This document shows positions 59,401 through 63,710 of a stretch of 64,000 bases of DNA, one piece after another (position 1 is the stretch's first letter; each line of letters begins with the position of its first letter). Source of the DNA: Sthenelais limicola (taxonomy: Eukaryota; Annelida; Polychaeta; Phyllodocida; Sigalionidae); the NCBI GenBank assembly GCA_942159475.1, contig OW804098.1, positions 111,172,620 through 111,236,619 of the forward strand. Reading direction: 5' to 3'. The notes beneath the pieces are model-generated. The model saw nothing but the letters and a program-made list of their open reading frames with translations. It was not told where the DNA came from and searched no databases. A program made the translations under genes and the position numbers.

Positions 59401-61050
59401 TTTAGTTCTAAAGAAGAACGAGTTTAGTATATTCCTGAGATGTTTGGGGGTCATTCCTCTCAACCTTCAGTTCAATGTGTTGATAAGGGCGTAAAAGATA
59501 TCAACACTCAAGCTTTTGCATCATTGCATGACATTGTATACCAAATGAAACCATTAAATTTTAATTTATTACAACAGGAATGTCCGACAGGTGAGTTCTG
59601 AATATGATTTACTTAGATTAGCATAGGTCTGTGAATTGTTTGTTGATTTAAAAAGGAAATCATAAAAATCTATCATTATAGAACTTAGAGTATACTTATA
59701 GGTTAATTTTCCCATTGGGATGGGCTGAGGGATATGGTGCTAGTCTATATTCCACTATACACCTAACTACTTTACAAACTAAACTAATCATGATGAATGG
59801 TGATGCTTTTTCTTCAGTGTTTTACGAAATTTGCTGACACTGCAGCATTAATTTCTATCCTACAATTTTGATAACAATTTTTGGTCCCCTGTCTTCCATT
59901 TTCCAAAAATATATGTTCTTGGAAATACATATCATACTAGCACATCAACCCTGCCTTATTCAATTGAGGTAAATGCATGTGTAGTGAACCGCAGATCCGT
60001 GGGCGTCACTAGTCGAAATTTTGCAAAACGTAATTTGTATGCACCAGGTTTTTTTTTTATTAAACTCAGAGTATCACTGGTTTAAATGCAACAGCAGTGG
60101 TCGTTGTTGATGTGAACAAAAGATGAATCTTGGCCCTCAGGTGGCCCTAGTCTGTAGTGTTAAGTGGAGACCGGATCCCCTTGCGAAGAAGGTGAACTCT
60201 TCGCCTACCATCTGTAGGAGGGTAGGTCTTCAGCGATGATTTCAGGTCTTCAGCGATGATTTTCCTGTAGTCATATGTCACCCCCTGTCGGAACTAGCCG
60301 GCAGTTAATATCGCGAACGGCTCTGGTAGAACTGCCCTTCGCTGCCGCTAGGCGTTAATATGGCAGAGACGTTGATGTTGATGAGCAAACCCACTACACA
60401 TGTAATTGATGGCAAGACTAATCATAAATAGAACTTACTTATGATAAAGGTAGTAACTAATGATTACTCACAATACATTTTTTAATGACAATTTCTTACA
60501 AATCCAGGATTTCCAGTTTCTGTTAGAAAGGATGACCAACAAATCAATGGTCTAATACAAGACATGAAACAAGTTGTAGATACAAAATTAAAATGCGAAA
60601 ATATAGTGAATAAGATTCCTCTGGATGTAAACAGTTTGTGCAAAGAAAAAGAAAATTGTGTATACATGAATGATGAAGAATAATTATTATTGTTTTAAGC
60701 TTCCTAAAAATGTCTAAAGTTTCATCCACAAGTTCTATTCGTATAATGAATGTTTTCATTTTACAGTGTTTAACGCTTTTACTCAAACAAATATGTGTAC
60801 CGGTGTGTGACACAAATAGTTAAACTTAACTAAATACTAGAAATTATTTCATCAAATCTAAGAGAGGAAAACGATGGGAAAGGCACATGCCTACCAACTG
60901 GGATGAATAAAATAATTAACAACAAACCAAATTCTTTTACAGATCCATGTGATCCCAATCCCTGCAGAAACAATGGTGCATGTAGTGTAATAAATGATGC
61001 AGCCAGTTGCCGCTGTGCTACAGATTGGACCGGTACAAGGTGTACTACAC
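20430..61050 (+). CDS. Gene 2: secreted astacin-family zinc metalloprotease with EGF domain (11 exons, 3' end outside or unresolved)
   Basis: Exons: 20430-20495, 23032-23092, 23759-23852, 25927-26045, 28955-29075, 30948-31014, 31819-32022, 54726-54852, 55300-55382, 59578-59590, 60943-61050. They total 1063 nt, or 354 codons plus one base, with consistent phases and GT-AG borders. Order of parts: signal peptide; short propeptide; basic furin-like site (RRKKR); catalytic domain with R-x-W near its start, four conserved cysteines, the zinc site [15 protein letters not shown] followed by DRDDYV, and the Met-turn SVMHYG; a Cys-rich CPGEGY linker; and an EGF domain. Astacins cleave extracellular proteins and growth-factor antagonists; the zinc is held by three histidines with the glutamate as base. 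All catalytic residues are present, so the enzyme should be active after propeptide removal. The intron after the Met-turn exon is 22.7 kb because of nested transposons, yet both splice sites are intact. The protein continues past 61050, where the last exon ends in phase 1, unless the alternative end at 60683 is used. Substrate is unknown. Confidence 0.9.
20496..23031. other. Astacin intron 1
   Basis: 2.5-kb GT-AG intron. It includes C- and G-rich simple tracts at 20800-21070 and otherwise AT-rich unique-looking sequence. The open frame at 22100-22393 shows no domain. Confidence 0.7.
23032..23092 (+). CDS. Astacin exon 2: end of signal peptide, start of propeptide
   Basis: Acceptor TTTCCAG, donor GTGAGT, phase 0 to 1. 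It encodes [20 protein letters not shown]. The first residues complete the signal peptide, and the acidic stretch after SES is the likely start of the mature proprotein. Confidence 0.75.
23093..23758. other. Astacin intron 2
   Basis: 666-nt GT-AG intron with nothing recognisable. Confidence 0.75.
23759..23852 (+). CDS. Astacin exon 3: propeptide
   Basis: Phase 1 to 2. It encodes [20 protein letters not shown] and then a [10 protein letters not shown] segment, in the style of the astacin propeptide helix upstream of the cleavage site. The usual propeptide zinc-blocking motif (F-x-G-D) is not obvious. Confidence 0.75.
23853..25926. other. Astacin intron 3, with a foldback element
   Basis: GT-AG intron of 2.07 kb. 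It contains the ~578-bp inverted-repeat element 23887-24464 and a short tandem repeat at 25614-25662 (CTGCCTTCTATCCCAATCGA twice). Confidence 0.75.
23887..24464. mobile_element. Foldback element with ~190-200-bp inverted arms
   Basis: The left arm 23887-24077 and right arm 24264-24464 are reverse complements over almost their full length (for example AGCACCTGGCTC versus GAGCCAGGTGCT, and GCGGGACACATGGGGGAACA versus its mirror). The ~186-bp spacer is AT-rich. It has no coding capacity, so it is a non-autonomous TIR element. The high arm identity implies a fairly recent insertion. Confidence 0.85.
25927..26045 (+). CDS. Astacin exon 4: basic cleavage site and start of the protease domain
   Basis: Acceptor TTTCAG, donor GTAAGC, phase 2 to 1. 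It encodes [13 protein letters not shown], a strong furin-type site, then [13 protein letters not shown], which matches the start of the astacin catalytic domain (R-x-W-x4-[IV]-P-[FY]). The mature enzyme probably starts just after the basic run. Confidence 0.88.
26046..28954. other. Astacin intron 4
   Basis: 2.9-kb GT-AG intron. It holds a GC-richer stretch with two TGACGTCA-like palindromes near 26190-26215, an element tail with a hammerhead-like core at 27955-28010 and a GC-rich island at 28015-28130. Confidence 0.65.
27955..28150 (-). repeat. Mobile-element tail with hammerhead-like motif and adjoining GC-rich island
   Basis: The minus strand reads CTGAAGA, a short GGC/GCC stem, then GCCGAAACTAGTCGG and GAAATAAA. 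This arrangement is common at the 3' ends of animal retroelements. The neighbouring block 28015-28130 is rich in CCGC and TACCGC words, as at 2216-2420. Confidence 0.4.
28955..29075 (+). CDS. Astacin exon 5: catalytic domain, N-terminal half
   Basis: Phase 1 to 2, acceptor TTTTCCAG, donor GTAAGT. It encodes [17 protein letters not shown] and then [13 protein letters not shown]. This is the astacin helix and beta region that holds the first conserved cysteine (TC-[IL]-x-[FI]-x-P). The small hydrophobic and acidic pattern fits the family. Confidence 0.88.
29076..30947. other. Astacin intron 5
   Basis: 1.9-kb GT-AG intron. It contains a perfect 36-bp palindrome (29524-29559). A short frame near 30675 behind a CAG ends in TGA after 15 codons and does not fit the domain, so it is not taken as an exon. 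Confidence 0.7.
29524..29559. repeat. Perfect 36-bp palindrome
   Basis: Positions 29524-29541 (ending CCATTAC) are followed immediately by their exact reverse complement at 29542-29559, with no spacer and no mismatch. Origin unknown; possibly the core of a small foldback element. Confidence 0.9.
30948..31014 (+). CDS. Astacin exon 6: second and third conserved cysteines
   Basis: Phase 2 to 0, acceptor CCAACAG, donor GTGAGC. It encodes [18 protein letters not shown] and then SCRQ. This is the family motif C-x-S-x-V-G-x-x-G-G-x-Q-x-[LV]-[ST]-L followed by G-x-C, just before the zinc-site helix. Confidence 0.9.
31015..31818. other. Astacin intron 6
   Basis: 804-nt GT-AG intron, AT-rich, nothing recognised. 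Confidence 0.75.
31819..32022 (+). CDS. Astacin exon 7: zinc-binding site and Met-turn
   Basis: A 204-nt exon, phase 0-0. It encodes [20 protein letters not shown], the full HExxHxxGxxHExxRxD signature: three zinc-binding histidines, the catalytic glutamate and the conserved glutamate after the third histidine. It continues with RDDYV, and its end carries [10 protein letters not shown], the Met-turn with the family tyrosine. No catalytic residue is missing. The donor GTAAGT opens the 22.7-kb intron. Confidence 0.95.
32023..32619. other. Astacin intron 7, left original part
   Basis: Intron sequence before the TIR element. Includes a short GC-rich palindromic stretch near 32570-32590 (CTTGGGCCTGCGGCCCTAGG). 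No exon. Confidence 0.6.
32620..33089 (+). repeat. Left ~470-bp terminal inverted repeat of the composite element
   Basis: Reverse-complement match to 53873-54343, including AGTACCATCTCGGGGGACGG, GCCACCAGGGGGCGCTGA and AAGCAAACAGCTTGTCTCTA. Small differences (indels, base changes) show the copies have aged. Confidence 0.85.
33186..33377 (-). pseudogene. C-terminal piece of the CXC-tail protein gene
   Basis: The minus-strand frame encodes [15 protein letters not shown], then [10 protein letters not shown], and ends in an acidic tail (DDENEEEE) and stop. Closely spaced cysteines in a CxC..C..CxC pattern resemble tesmin/TSO1-type CXC segments. I recall the same tail on large uncharacterised multicopy proteins of many marine animals. 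The open frame continues into the adjacent Ngaro repeat only by chance. The middle of the protein is missing between this piece and the pieces beyond 38623. Confidence 0.65.
33378..33510 (+). repeat. Ngaro-like split repeat A1
   Basis: 133 bp from CAATGGTTCTCTCATTTCCC to GGACAGCTTCGAAAATT, matching A2 at 38266-38398. Confidence 0.92.
33567..34778 (+). CDS. Ngaro-like ORF1 (Gag-like protein, 403 aa)
   Basis: The first ATG after A1 opens a 403-codon frame. Parts: a basic, Pro/Lys-rich head ([14 protein letters not shown]); a Gln/Pro linker; a globular middle with [15 protein letters not shown]; and a Cys/His cluster near residues 310-360 (CKLYNRGEC, then H...YHYCALC, H and C) that could bind zinc and RNA. 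The tail is Lys/Gly/Asp-rich. By analogy with other Ngaro elements it should package the RNA. The frame is uninterrupted. The decayed copy at 14.7-15.8 kb has the same order of parts. Confidence 0.82.
   Translation: MAGIGTRTRGARIILPEEPLRNGRKKPGPKPKKTPAKKTVNTPKANGGPGHEVPQPPEQDQQQQAPPPDKSLNEKLDRLLNILATERRILEGIHHDRINFIDDQAISPQNRRPRDLTGGQAYRRSASQPPRRPDDVDGLYPREEAPEFISPDELASSPVTDKHYQKALKEVTLQIVKRGGKGYFSDNDNDGAKSARDLIKKFLPRSVKLKLKDTDYTLSVQEHITGITGLALDTKDQANMRRIVSHVKEVAEDATKYNWDHVSDWSMTILELIAEERIEWSDAAFIKDERMKLSWSACAPTDREESPPLALCKLYNRGECENKKTLHKQAGNTVYHYCALCYFVFEKRLSHPGKRCNSLRGKDQATTQGDRKEKPWQKGQKGGGKRDKQADRDKSADAESKND
34779..36430 (+). CDS. Ngaro-like reverse transcriptase (part of pol, frameshifted at its end)
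   Basis: Open across the whole interval; the true start is unclear because no ATG near the 5' end fits well, so translation may depend on ORF1. The RT core lies about 320-520 codons in: [20 protein letters not shown], then [12 protein letters not shown] (first catalytic Asp), [10 protein letters not shown], and [11 protein letters not shown] (the Y-x-DD box with both catalytic Asp), then WLGVTLD. The final ~25 codons to the stop at 36430 are out of frame with the continuing protein. The correct frame, in which 36357-36410 reads [16 protein letters not shown], runs on into the RNase H part. One base has been gained or lost just before 36357. Confidence 0.85.
36357..37118 (+). CDS. Ngaro-like RT connection and RNase H domain
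   Basis: Continues pol in the new frame: a connection segment ([19 protein letters not shown]) and then a ribonuclease H fold with the acidic residues in place: [12 protein letters not shown] (Asp), [11 protein letters not shown] (Glu), [11 protein letters not shown] (Asp) and [10 protein letters not shown] (Asp). It removes the RNA strand during cDNA synthesis. The stop at 37116-37118 lies 38 nt before the recombinase ATG. Confidence 0.85.
   Translation, partial: HIPQKKLSALTRDVRRLMTRDTLSEKELQCLAGRVNHVSQVIKPARLFMCRILHAYRTSIQTKAPVKISRQVKADLAWIVNFAPKCNSCTMEVPPPPSIVIYADSCLEGGGAHTTQNYYAIQYTKKTTERHHISQLEGLNCLVALRAFTADAPPRTHVEICCDNESSIMVFLRNRGRDQVLNAIARGAWFWAHSRGLHMSFTHVPGKEMVLSDALSRSFKDNSLKSLAASMIKDQNLTEVKVSNKCYDYSLFM
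37157..38086 (+). CDS. Ngaro-like tyrosine recombinase (309 aa)
   Basis: Starts at ATG 37157 and ends at TGA just before repeat B1. The N-terminal helical half ([15 protein letters not shown]) is followed by the catalytic half with the recombinase signature: Arg in [11 protein letters not shown], Lys in KWAKNLQ, H-x-x-R in [12 protein letters not shown], the G-K-W box, and the nucleophile in [13 protein letters not shown] are all present and the frame is intact, so the protein could be active. It would insert the circular DNA copy without producing long target duplications. Confidence 0.92.
   Translation: MARQDLSIRPGSAANRRRALKLFIGFSTHYGYDYRTPSQVQVCVFIEYLALYFSSPASIANYIASVKACLARLGADVSPFDGLRVKDALTAISLTIRHVPRQAPPISTEDLIKVLKVIHWDYEGPTLRCAIIIMFTTLMRQSNVAIGRGESFDRSRHLVRKDVTINPSDITISYKWAKNLQRAADADYFTLPALPGSILCPVQAAYAMIRHRPSCSGDAPLFMLDNGAPLSTTYLTTSWRAALLAAGLQDHHYTLHSLRRGGACALQEHMTDDQVRSHGKWKSTAYTSYVRDKTDKAVHKALKAMSKPY
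38110..38271 (+). repeat. Ngaro-like split repeat B1
   Basis: 162 bp from GGTTATAGTTTACC to CAATGG. Matches B2 at 38461-38622 and overlaps the first six bases of A2. Confidence 0.92.
38266..38398 (+). repeat. Ngaro-like split repeat A2
   Basis: 133-bp copy of A1, beginning at the CAATGG shared with B1. Confidence 0.92.
38461..38622 (+). repeat. Ngaro-like split repeat B2
   Basis: 162-bp copy of B1. Its final CAATGG marks the 3' border of the element. Confidence 0.92.
38623..39784 (-). pseudogene. Middle pieces of the CXC-tail protein gene
   Basis: Read on the minus strand from 39784 downward: [20 protein letters not shown], then (39651 on) [20 protein letters not shown] with [14 protein letters not shown] and [11 protein letters not shown]. 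After a frame change near 39420 comes [32 protein letters not shown] and [20 protein letters not shown], then (38850-38640) [16 protein letters not shown] and [11 protein letters not shown]. The order fits one large multicopy protein that I recognise from many marine invertebrates but whose function is unknown to me. At least two frameshifts and several stops make it a pseudogene. It is cut at 39785 by the GCAAT element and at 38622 by the Ngaro element. Confidence 0.7.
39795..39960. repeat. Left GCAAT-rich subterminal array
   Basis: Dense degenerate repeats of GTGCAAT, ATTGCGC and GCAATG in both orientations, mirrored at 52800-52954 and briefly at 52520-52580. Such subterminal arrays are typical transposase-binding regions of DNA transposons; that role is inferred. 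Confidence 0.65.
40863..41378. repeat. Tandem duplication of a ~175-bp unit
   Basis: 40863-41038 and 41206-41378 share CGCCATTCATT, CTTCGCTATCGGGCTAAAAC, TTTATTTAT and CGTAAACCGGAAGTC in order, separated by about 165 bp. Both units hold ACCGGAAGT, an ETS-like promoter word, but no promoter activity can be inferred from that alone. Confidence 0.7.
41745..41866. repeat. 122-bp hairpin (inverted repeat with minimal loop)
   Basis: The arm TGATTAATT, then TTTTGTGTCT, GCTTGAAAATAAACCCC is mirrored by GGGGTTTATTTTCAAGC, AGACACAAAA, AATTAATCA around a GCC(C)TCCGGGC centre. It is a compact foldback element with a GC-rich centre. Confidence 0.85.
42640..42855. mobile_element. MITE with TACTGTAAACG termini
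   Basis: Left TACTGTAAACGTATTAAT and right ATAAATACGTTTACAGTA are terminal inverted repeats. The inside is full of TTTTCGCG/CGCGAAAA words. 216 bp, non-coding; this end sequence is common in short elements of marine invertebrates. Confidence 0.8.
44440..45350. repeat. Pair of diverged direct repeats around 44440-44555 and 45225-45350
   Basis: Both read AGTGCA(T/C)CTTCTAA, TTTTTAAAATCCATTMATTATTGA (M = C/A), AGACCATTT and CCCCTCC in the same order. Between them, 44605-44735 is a copy of the 4346-4505 repeat. Confidence 0.55.
47395..47805 (+). repeat. Two tandem copies of the 2411-type repeat
   Basis: 47395-47577 and 47578-47805 both carry TATAGTGTCTGTGCGA, AAAAAGGTAGAAG, a TGTAGCTATGTAAAACAG block and ATTCTTTCCGC or its variant. 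Related to 2411-2700. Confidence 0.65.
48017..49134 (-). pseudogene. Gypsy-like pol fragment: reverse transcriptase
   Basis: Read on the minus strand. An inactive reverse transcriptase of the Ty3/gypsy type with [43 protein letters not shown] (first catalytic Asp), then, after a frameshift near 48515, [17 protein letters not shown] and [13 protein letters not shown] (the YLDD box). It continues through [10 protein letters not shown] and [14 protein letters not shown]. The frame is lost at about 48038 and nothing of RNase H or integrase follows. Only ~125 bp separate it from Gag, so the protease has also been lost. Confidence 0.88.
49259..51205 (-). pseudogene. Gypsy-like Gag (648-codon open part)
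   Basis: Minus strand, open for 648 codons from 51205. In order: a coiled-coil head ([22 protein letters not shown]), a long Ser/Thr/Lys-rich linker with basic [11 protein letters not shown], a capsid-like core ([48 protein letters not shown]) and a CCHC zinc knuckle [14 protein letters not shown] near its end. The natural start is probably the ATG at 51509 ([13 protein letters not shown]); a TAG after about 30 codons and a frameshift near 51250 separate it from this open part, so the gene is dead. Confidence 0.85.
51600..51620 (-). other. Primer-binding site of the gypsy-like element
   Basis: Directly after the LTR on the minus strand comes ATTGGTGCCGTGACC, the usual 3'-tRNA-complementary TGG-beginning site of LTR elements, offset by two bases. 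Confidence 0.7.
51621..52020 (-). repeat. 400-bp LTR of the gypsy-like element
   Basis: Begins TGTAGTG and ends CACTACA on either strand, giving 7-bp terminal inverted repeats with TG..CA ends. It adjoins the primer-binding site at its 51621 side. Only this copy is present. Confidence 0.8.
52021..52799. other. Between LTR and right GCAAT end: low-complexity and retroposon-tail sequence
   Basis: C-rich tract at 52062-52110, a small GCAAT cluster at 52520-52580, then an (ATA)n tract followed by TTTTTATTTCCATATTAC at 52640-52690, like the 3' tail of a minus-strand retroposon. No gene. Confidence 0.5.
52800..52954. repeat. Right GCAAT-rich subterminal array
   Basis: Tandem-like CCATTGCACT/GCAATG words up to the CCCA end of the 13-kb element, followed by TA. 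Confidence 0.7.
52957..53396 (-). pseudogene. CXC-tail protein gene, second N-terminal piece
   Basis: Minus strand from 53396: [20 protein letters not shown], then [37 protein letters not shown] and [19 protein letters not shown], ending at [12 protein letters not shown] where the 13-kb element cuts in. This piece is open and well preserved. The motifs VFDQALYAK and RLG-x-[FI]-H-T are hallmarks of the family as I remember it. Function unknown. Confidence 0.72.
53401..53635. mobile_element. 235-bp MITE, GGGTCAG ends, ATGT target duplication
   Basis: Terminal inverted repeats GGGTCAGATTGTCAGAAAAT and ATTTTCTGAAGATCTGACCC. Flanked by ATGT at 53397-53400 and 53636-53639. Removing it with one ATGT restores the CXC-tail frame ([11 protein letters not shown]). 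A second copy lies at 55042-55272. Confidence 0.9.
53640..53833 (-). pseudogene. CXC-tail protein gene, first N-terminal piece
   Basis: Minus strand: [20 protein letters not shown], then [13 protein letters not shown] and [14 protein letters not shown], joining the next piece across the MITE. The codon at 53833 is TTG, so the true start is upstream or in another exon. The right terminal repeat begins 40 bp farther on. Confidence 0.65.
53873..54343 (-). repeat. Right ~470-bp terminal inverted repeat of the composite element
   Basis: Reverse complement of 32620-33089; ends GAGATGGTACT. Confidence 0.85.
54344..54725. other. Astacin intron 7, right original part
   Basis: Intron sequence leading to acceptor TTGCAG at 54725. 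No feature. Confidence 0.65.
54726..54852 (+). CDS. Astacin exon 8: end of the catalytic domain
   Basis: Phase 0 to 1. It encodes [20 protein letters not shown] and [20 protein letters not shown], then C. This is the standard astacin C-terminal subdomain with the fourth conserved cysteine. It continues exactly from the SVMHYGQH end of exon 7, proving the two belong together across the 22.7-kb intron. Confidence 0.95.
54853..55299. other. Astacin intron 8, mostly a MITE
   Basis: 447-nt intron with donor GTGATT. Half of it is the MITE at 55042-55272, which ends only 27 nt before exon 9. Confidence 0.75.
55042..55272. mobile_element. Second copy of the GGGTCAG MITE
   Basis: Starts GGGTCAGATTGTCAGGAAAT, ends CCAATTGTACATTTTCTGAAG and GACCC; 231 bp. 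Flanks ATTC and ATTT fit an aged 4-bp duplication. Inner sequence differs from the 53401 copy more than the ends do. Confidence 0.8.
55300..55382 (+). CDS. Astacin exon 9: Cys-rich linker after the protease domain
   Basis: Phase 1 to 0; acceptor TTAACAG. It encodes [20 protein letters not shown] and then CPSNPVV. The six close cysteines resemble the short EGF-like segments that follow some invertebrate astacin domains. The donor GTAAAT is weak but usable. Confidence 0.8.
56160..57330 (-). pseudogene. LINE fragment: reverse transcriptase C-terminal half
   Basis: Minus strand from 57330: [19 protein letters not shown] and [16 protein letters not shown] (the F-A-DD catalytic box), a stop at about 57131, then an open stretch with [12 protein letters not shown] and [17 protein letters not shown] to 56730. 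Domain order and motifs are those of CR1/Jockey-like non-LTR retrotransposons. The 5' part is missing and 56160-56730 is probably the 3' UTR, so it is a typical 5'-truncated insertion. Confidence 0.82.
58330..58690. mobile_element. Foldback element with GCGACTTGTGACTCATTT ends
   Basis: 58349-58380 and 58631-58664 are inverted copies (GCGACTTGTGACTCATTTCC versus GGAAAATGAGTCACAAGTCGC, plus ACACATC/GATGTGT). A related single end lies at 3685-3745. Confidence 0.65.
59578..59590 (+). CDS. Astacin exon 10: 13-nt microexon
   Basis: ACAACAG precedes and GTGAGT follows. GAA TGT CCG ACA G is phase 0 to 1, exactly what is needed to join exon 9 (phase 0 end) to the EGF exon (phase 1 start), giving [15 protein letters not shown]. 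The phase fit and the extra cysteine make it attractive, but a 13-nt exon cannot be proven from sequence alone. Confidence 0.5.
59591..60942. other. Intron between microexon and EGF exon
   Basis: 1.35-kb interval containing a short tandem repeat (GGTCTTCAGCGATGATTT twice, 60225-60261) and the candidate alternative last exon at 60508-60683. Confidence 0.55.
60508..60683 (+). CDS. Candidate alternative last exon of the astacin gene
   Basis: Behind AAATCCAG a phase 1 frame stays open for 57 codons to TAA (60681-60683), through AT-rich sequence where that is unusual. It reads [20 protein letters not shown] and later [14 protein letters not shown] with three cysteines. No known domain. If joined to the microexon it would give a short tail instead of the EGF domain. 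Needs transcript support. Confidence 0.35.
60943..61050 (+). CDS. Astacin exon 11: EGF-like domain
   Basis: A 108-nt phase 1-1 exon between TTTTACAG and GTAAGC. It encodes [17 protein letters not shown], then the C-x-C pair and WTGTRCTT: six cysteines in EGF spacing. It resembles gene 1 exon 2 (1351-1458). As in gene 1, further EGF and perhaps ShK exons may follow beyond the window. Confidence 0.92.
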
Positions 61051-61110
61051 GTAAGCTAATTCTTGGTCAATGGGGATTAATGTTCTGATAATATGATTTT
61101 ATTCTTTTTT

Positions 61111-63340
61111 TGTTTTAAAGATATTTAATCAGAAGAGTGAAATTATGCAATTATACAATATTCTCATTTGTGGCTGATGTGAGTGAAAAATTTTACAAAA
61201 ACACATTCATTACAACAAAAGGAAAATTTATAATATATTATCCATAGCCAAAAAAAAGGCATTAATCAGGAAAAAAAGAGAGACACATATAAAAACCATC
61301 ACCCGGGCAATATCCTATTACTACAATCTGAGGAGATTCGAAAATGTTTATCGTAGACAATATACACAAAATCAAAGAGAAATGCTAAAAAATCCTGGCA
61401 GGTATGAAGGAAAGGGCATTCAAAAACACAGATCAAGTCATCTCATGAAAAATAAAACAAGAGGAAATAGATATTATACCTTAATCACAGAAGGTCTTCA
61501 TGTTCTGGGATTACCCTGATATTCTGACTATTCAGAGAAAGCACCTGTAAATATTTTTTTTATTTGTTTTTTAAAAAAAGGTCTGATCATCTGCAAGGGA
61601 AAGCAAATTCCAGAATCTTAGAATTCTTCCAAAGAGGCTTTTTCTATTTTTTTCCTTCTGCAATGGCACTATTATTAGTCTATTTGCTCTCATCTATTGT
61701 AATCATGATGTGGGACATTTTCATCAAAGTTATAACAATTCCAGAAAATCGCAAAAAAACGTTGCATTCGCTTATAACATAGGGGTATAAACCATATCTC
61801 TGATGCAGTTCAATATTATTTATTTTGTAGGCTCCCTTTCTTGTTCTAACCCCCATACATAGTCTAAGGCAGCTGTTTTGTATAATCTGTAGCCTGTTTA
61901 GATCATTCTGACAACCTAAGTCCATTGTGAGGGAACTTGATTCAAGGACGGGAAGAATGAATGTTTTATAAATCAAAACAGCAATATCACATCAAATAAA
62001 ATGCCTTATTCAGGCCAATCGTTTAAACATCAAATGAGCTCGTGTACAGACATTATTGATGTGATAGGTCATTGTTAACCAACTGTCCAGAGAATATTCC
62101 AGATACCTAAAATTTTGAACAATTTCAACCTGAGTACCATCATTATAAATAATATAATCTGTGGGGTTCTTTTTGCATGTACCATTAAAGATTTGTAATT
62201 TTGTTTTGGCAGGGTTGATAGTCAAACAATTTTTCTCTGTCCATGTCTTCAATTTATTCACATCATCCTGAACAGCAGGACACATTTTATACCATGTAAT
62301 AAAACGCAATCATCTGCATAGAGTAATATTTTACCAACAAAGTTAACAGCATCTACATCATTTATATAAATGACTAGCAAAGTACCCGTCCTCCGGATGG
62401 TCAACCTCCCTCCCCATACTTCCCTCTCTCCCTTGTTTCCCTCCCCCTCTTCTCTCTCTCTTTTATACCTGTTTTTCTCTCCCAAACCCATCTCTGATTC
62501 CCCCCACTGTCTCCCTCCCCTCTTCCTCATGCTCCCCCACCCCTCTCTCCCTTCCCCTACATCCTCTCCCTCACCTCTTTCCTCCTGTTCTTTCCCCCCC
62601 TCGATCTCCTTCTCCTATTCCCCCACCCCCCTTTCCTTAACTCTATCCCTCCTACACCCTCTCCATCCCCTCCCTCTCTCCAATAACCCAACCCTCTCAC
62701 TTCCCTCTTCTTCACTCTCCCACTCCTCTGCATGTAGTTAGGTCCCCTGAAACGTTGTGGGAAATGATGTAGTGTCTCACAGGGGCTTTCCCAGGCTATA
62801 CCTCTTTTTGTAGAAACGCTCTAGCCATATATCATATGGATAAATAAAAGTTGTCCTAAAATACTGCCTTGGGCCACAACAGCAGGAAGTAATAATCTAT
62901 CTGACATGAATCCATTTATGCAAATTAGCTGTTCCCTATTTTTAGGAAATTAGCAGGGGTATCAATTTAGGACCAAAGCCCAATCTCTGCAGTTTATACA
63001 TCAAGATGTTTATGTTATTTGAATTAAAAGCTTTGGAGATATGAAAATAAGTAGCAACAGTATCTATATGTTTGTCCTTGTTCTCAATCACAGTCCTTAT
63101 GAATTCATAAATTGCAGTATCCACGCTTTTACCTTCTCTGAAACCATGTTGAGATGGTAAAAGAATATACCTGTCTAGGACTTCCGGTTGACTGAGAGAG
63201 TACCTAAACGTGTTGGAGCACTGCTCCATACTAATTCTCTTCTTTTTCAGATCCTGCCTTTGTTTTGGCTTCGGCCCACCGGGTATAAAGAAACATTTAT
63301 ACACAAAGACTCTGTACAAGCAAAAGATTGTTGAGAACAA
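61111..63340 (-). pseudogene. Decayed LINE (non-LTR retrotransposon) reverse transcriptase and 3' end
   Basis: Read on the minus strand from 63260: LPSQHGFREGKSVDTAIYEF, FHISKAFNSNNINILMYKLQ (the usual D-x-S-K-A-F-D box, both Asp lost), VAQGSILGQLLF, a SINE-like insertion, then VIYINDVDAVNF and LLYADDCVLL (catalytic Y-A-DD), LTINPAKTKLQIFNG, and, after a frame change, MIYKTFILPVLESS and LQIIQNSCLRLCMG. 61111-61560 is the probable 3' UTR. Loss of catalytic residues and several stops make it inactive. It lies in the astacin 3' region, presumably in the next intron. Confidence 0.85.
62372..62839. mobile_element. 468-bp SINE-like insertion in the LINE, ATAAAT target duplication
   Basis: Bracketed by ATAAAT at 62366-62371 and 62840-62845. 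It starts GACTAGCAAAGTACCCGTCC, holds a ~330-bp C/T-rich microsatellite (62405-62735) and ends with a unique part containing GAAACGTTGTGGGAAATG. It interrupts the LINE frame between LGQLLF and VIYIND. No coding capacity; the long open + frame across the CT tract is an artefact. Confidence 0.65.
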
Positions 63341-63710
63341 TAACGGATTATCTGAGTAGGGACATTTTAATTCTTCCCGCCTTGCAGGAAGATGACCCAG
63401 TCAGGTCGGACTGATTATCGCCCACTAGGACTGTATTGAATGAACTGTTTGAAGCTGAGCACCATAGGCAGTAAGGATAAACCAATGTAGGAAGTGTTTA
63501 AGCCATTCTGAACAATTCAAGAACTTTATTCTATGTGGATTAACGTCAAAACAAGTGCCAATACAAAAAGATTAATGTACTTTTGATCGTCACAAGCGTT
63601 GCCATTCAGAGGTGCCATCTGGTGGATACAAATTCTAAACCACGCTACACTAGACAGTAAGAAAGCGGTGGCGCCACCTATTGAAAATTGGCAGTGCTAA
63701 CCCTAGTATC
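63341..63710. other. Non-coding stretch before the terminal open frame
   Basis: Nothing coding. It could be a retroelement leader or LTR in view of the frame that follows, but no terminal repeats can be checked. Contains GTGGCGCCACC at 63668-63678. Confidence 0.35.

Larger units (their letters stand above)
55383..59577. other. Astacin intron 9, occupied by a TIR element
   Basis: 4.2-kb intron, of which 55655-59307 is one mobile element. A short open stretch at 55572-55654 ([16 protein letters not shown]) is not supported as an exon. Confidence 0.6.

Noticed and set aside
62370..62741. Pro/Ser-rich 123-codon + frame
   Set aside because: Product of the CT microsatellite inside the SINE-like insertion.
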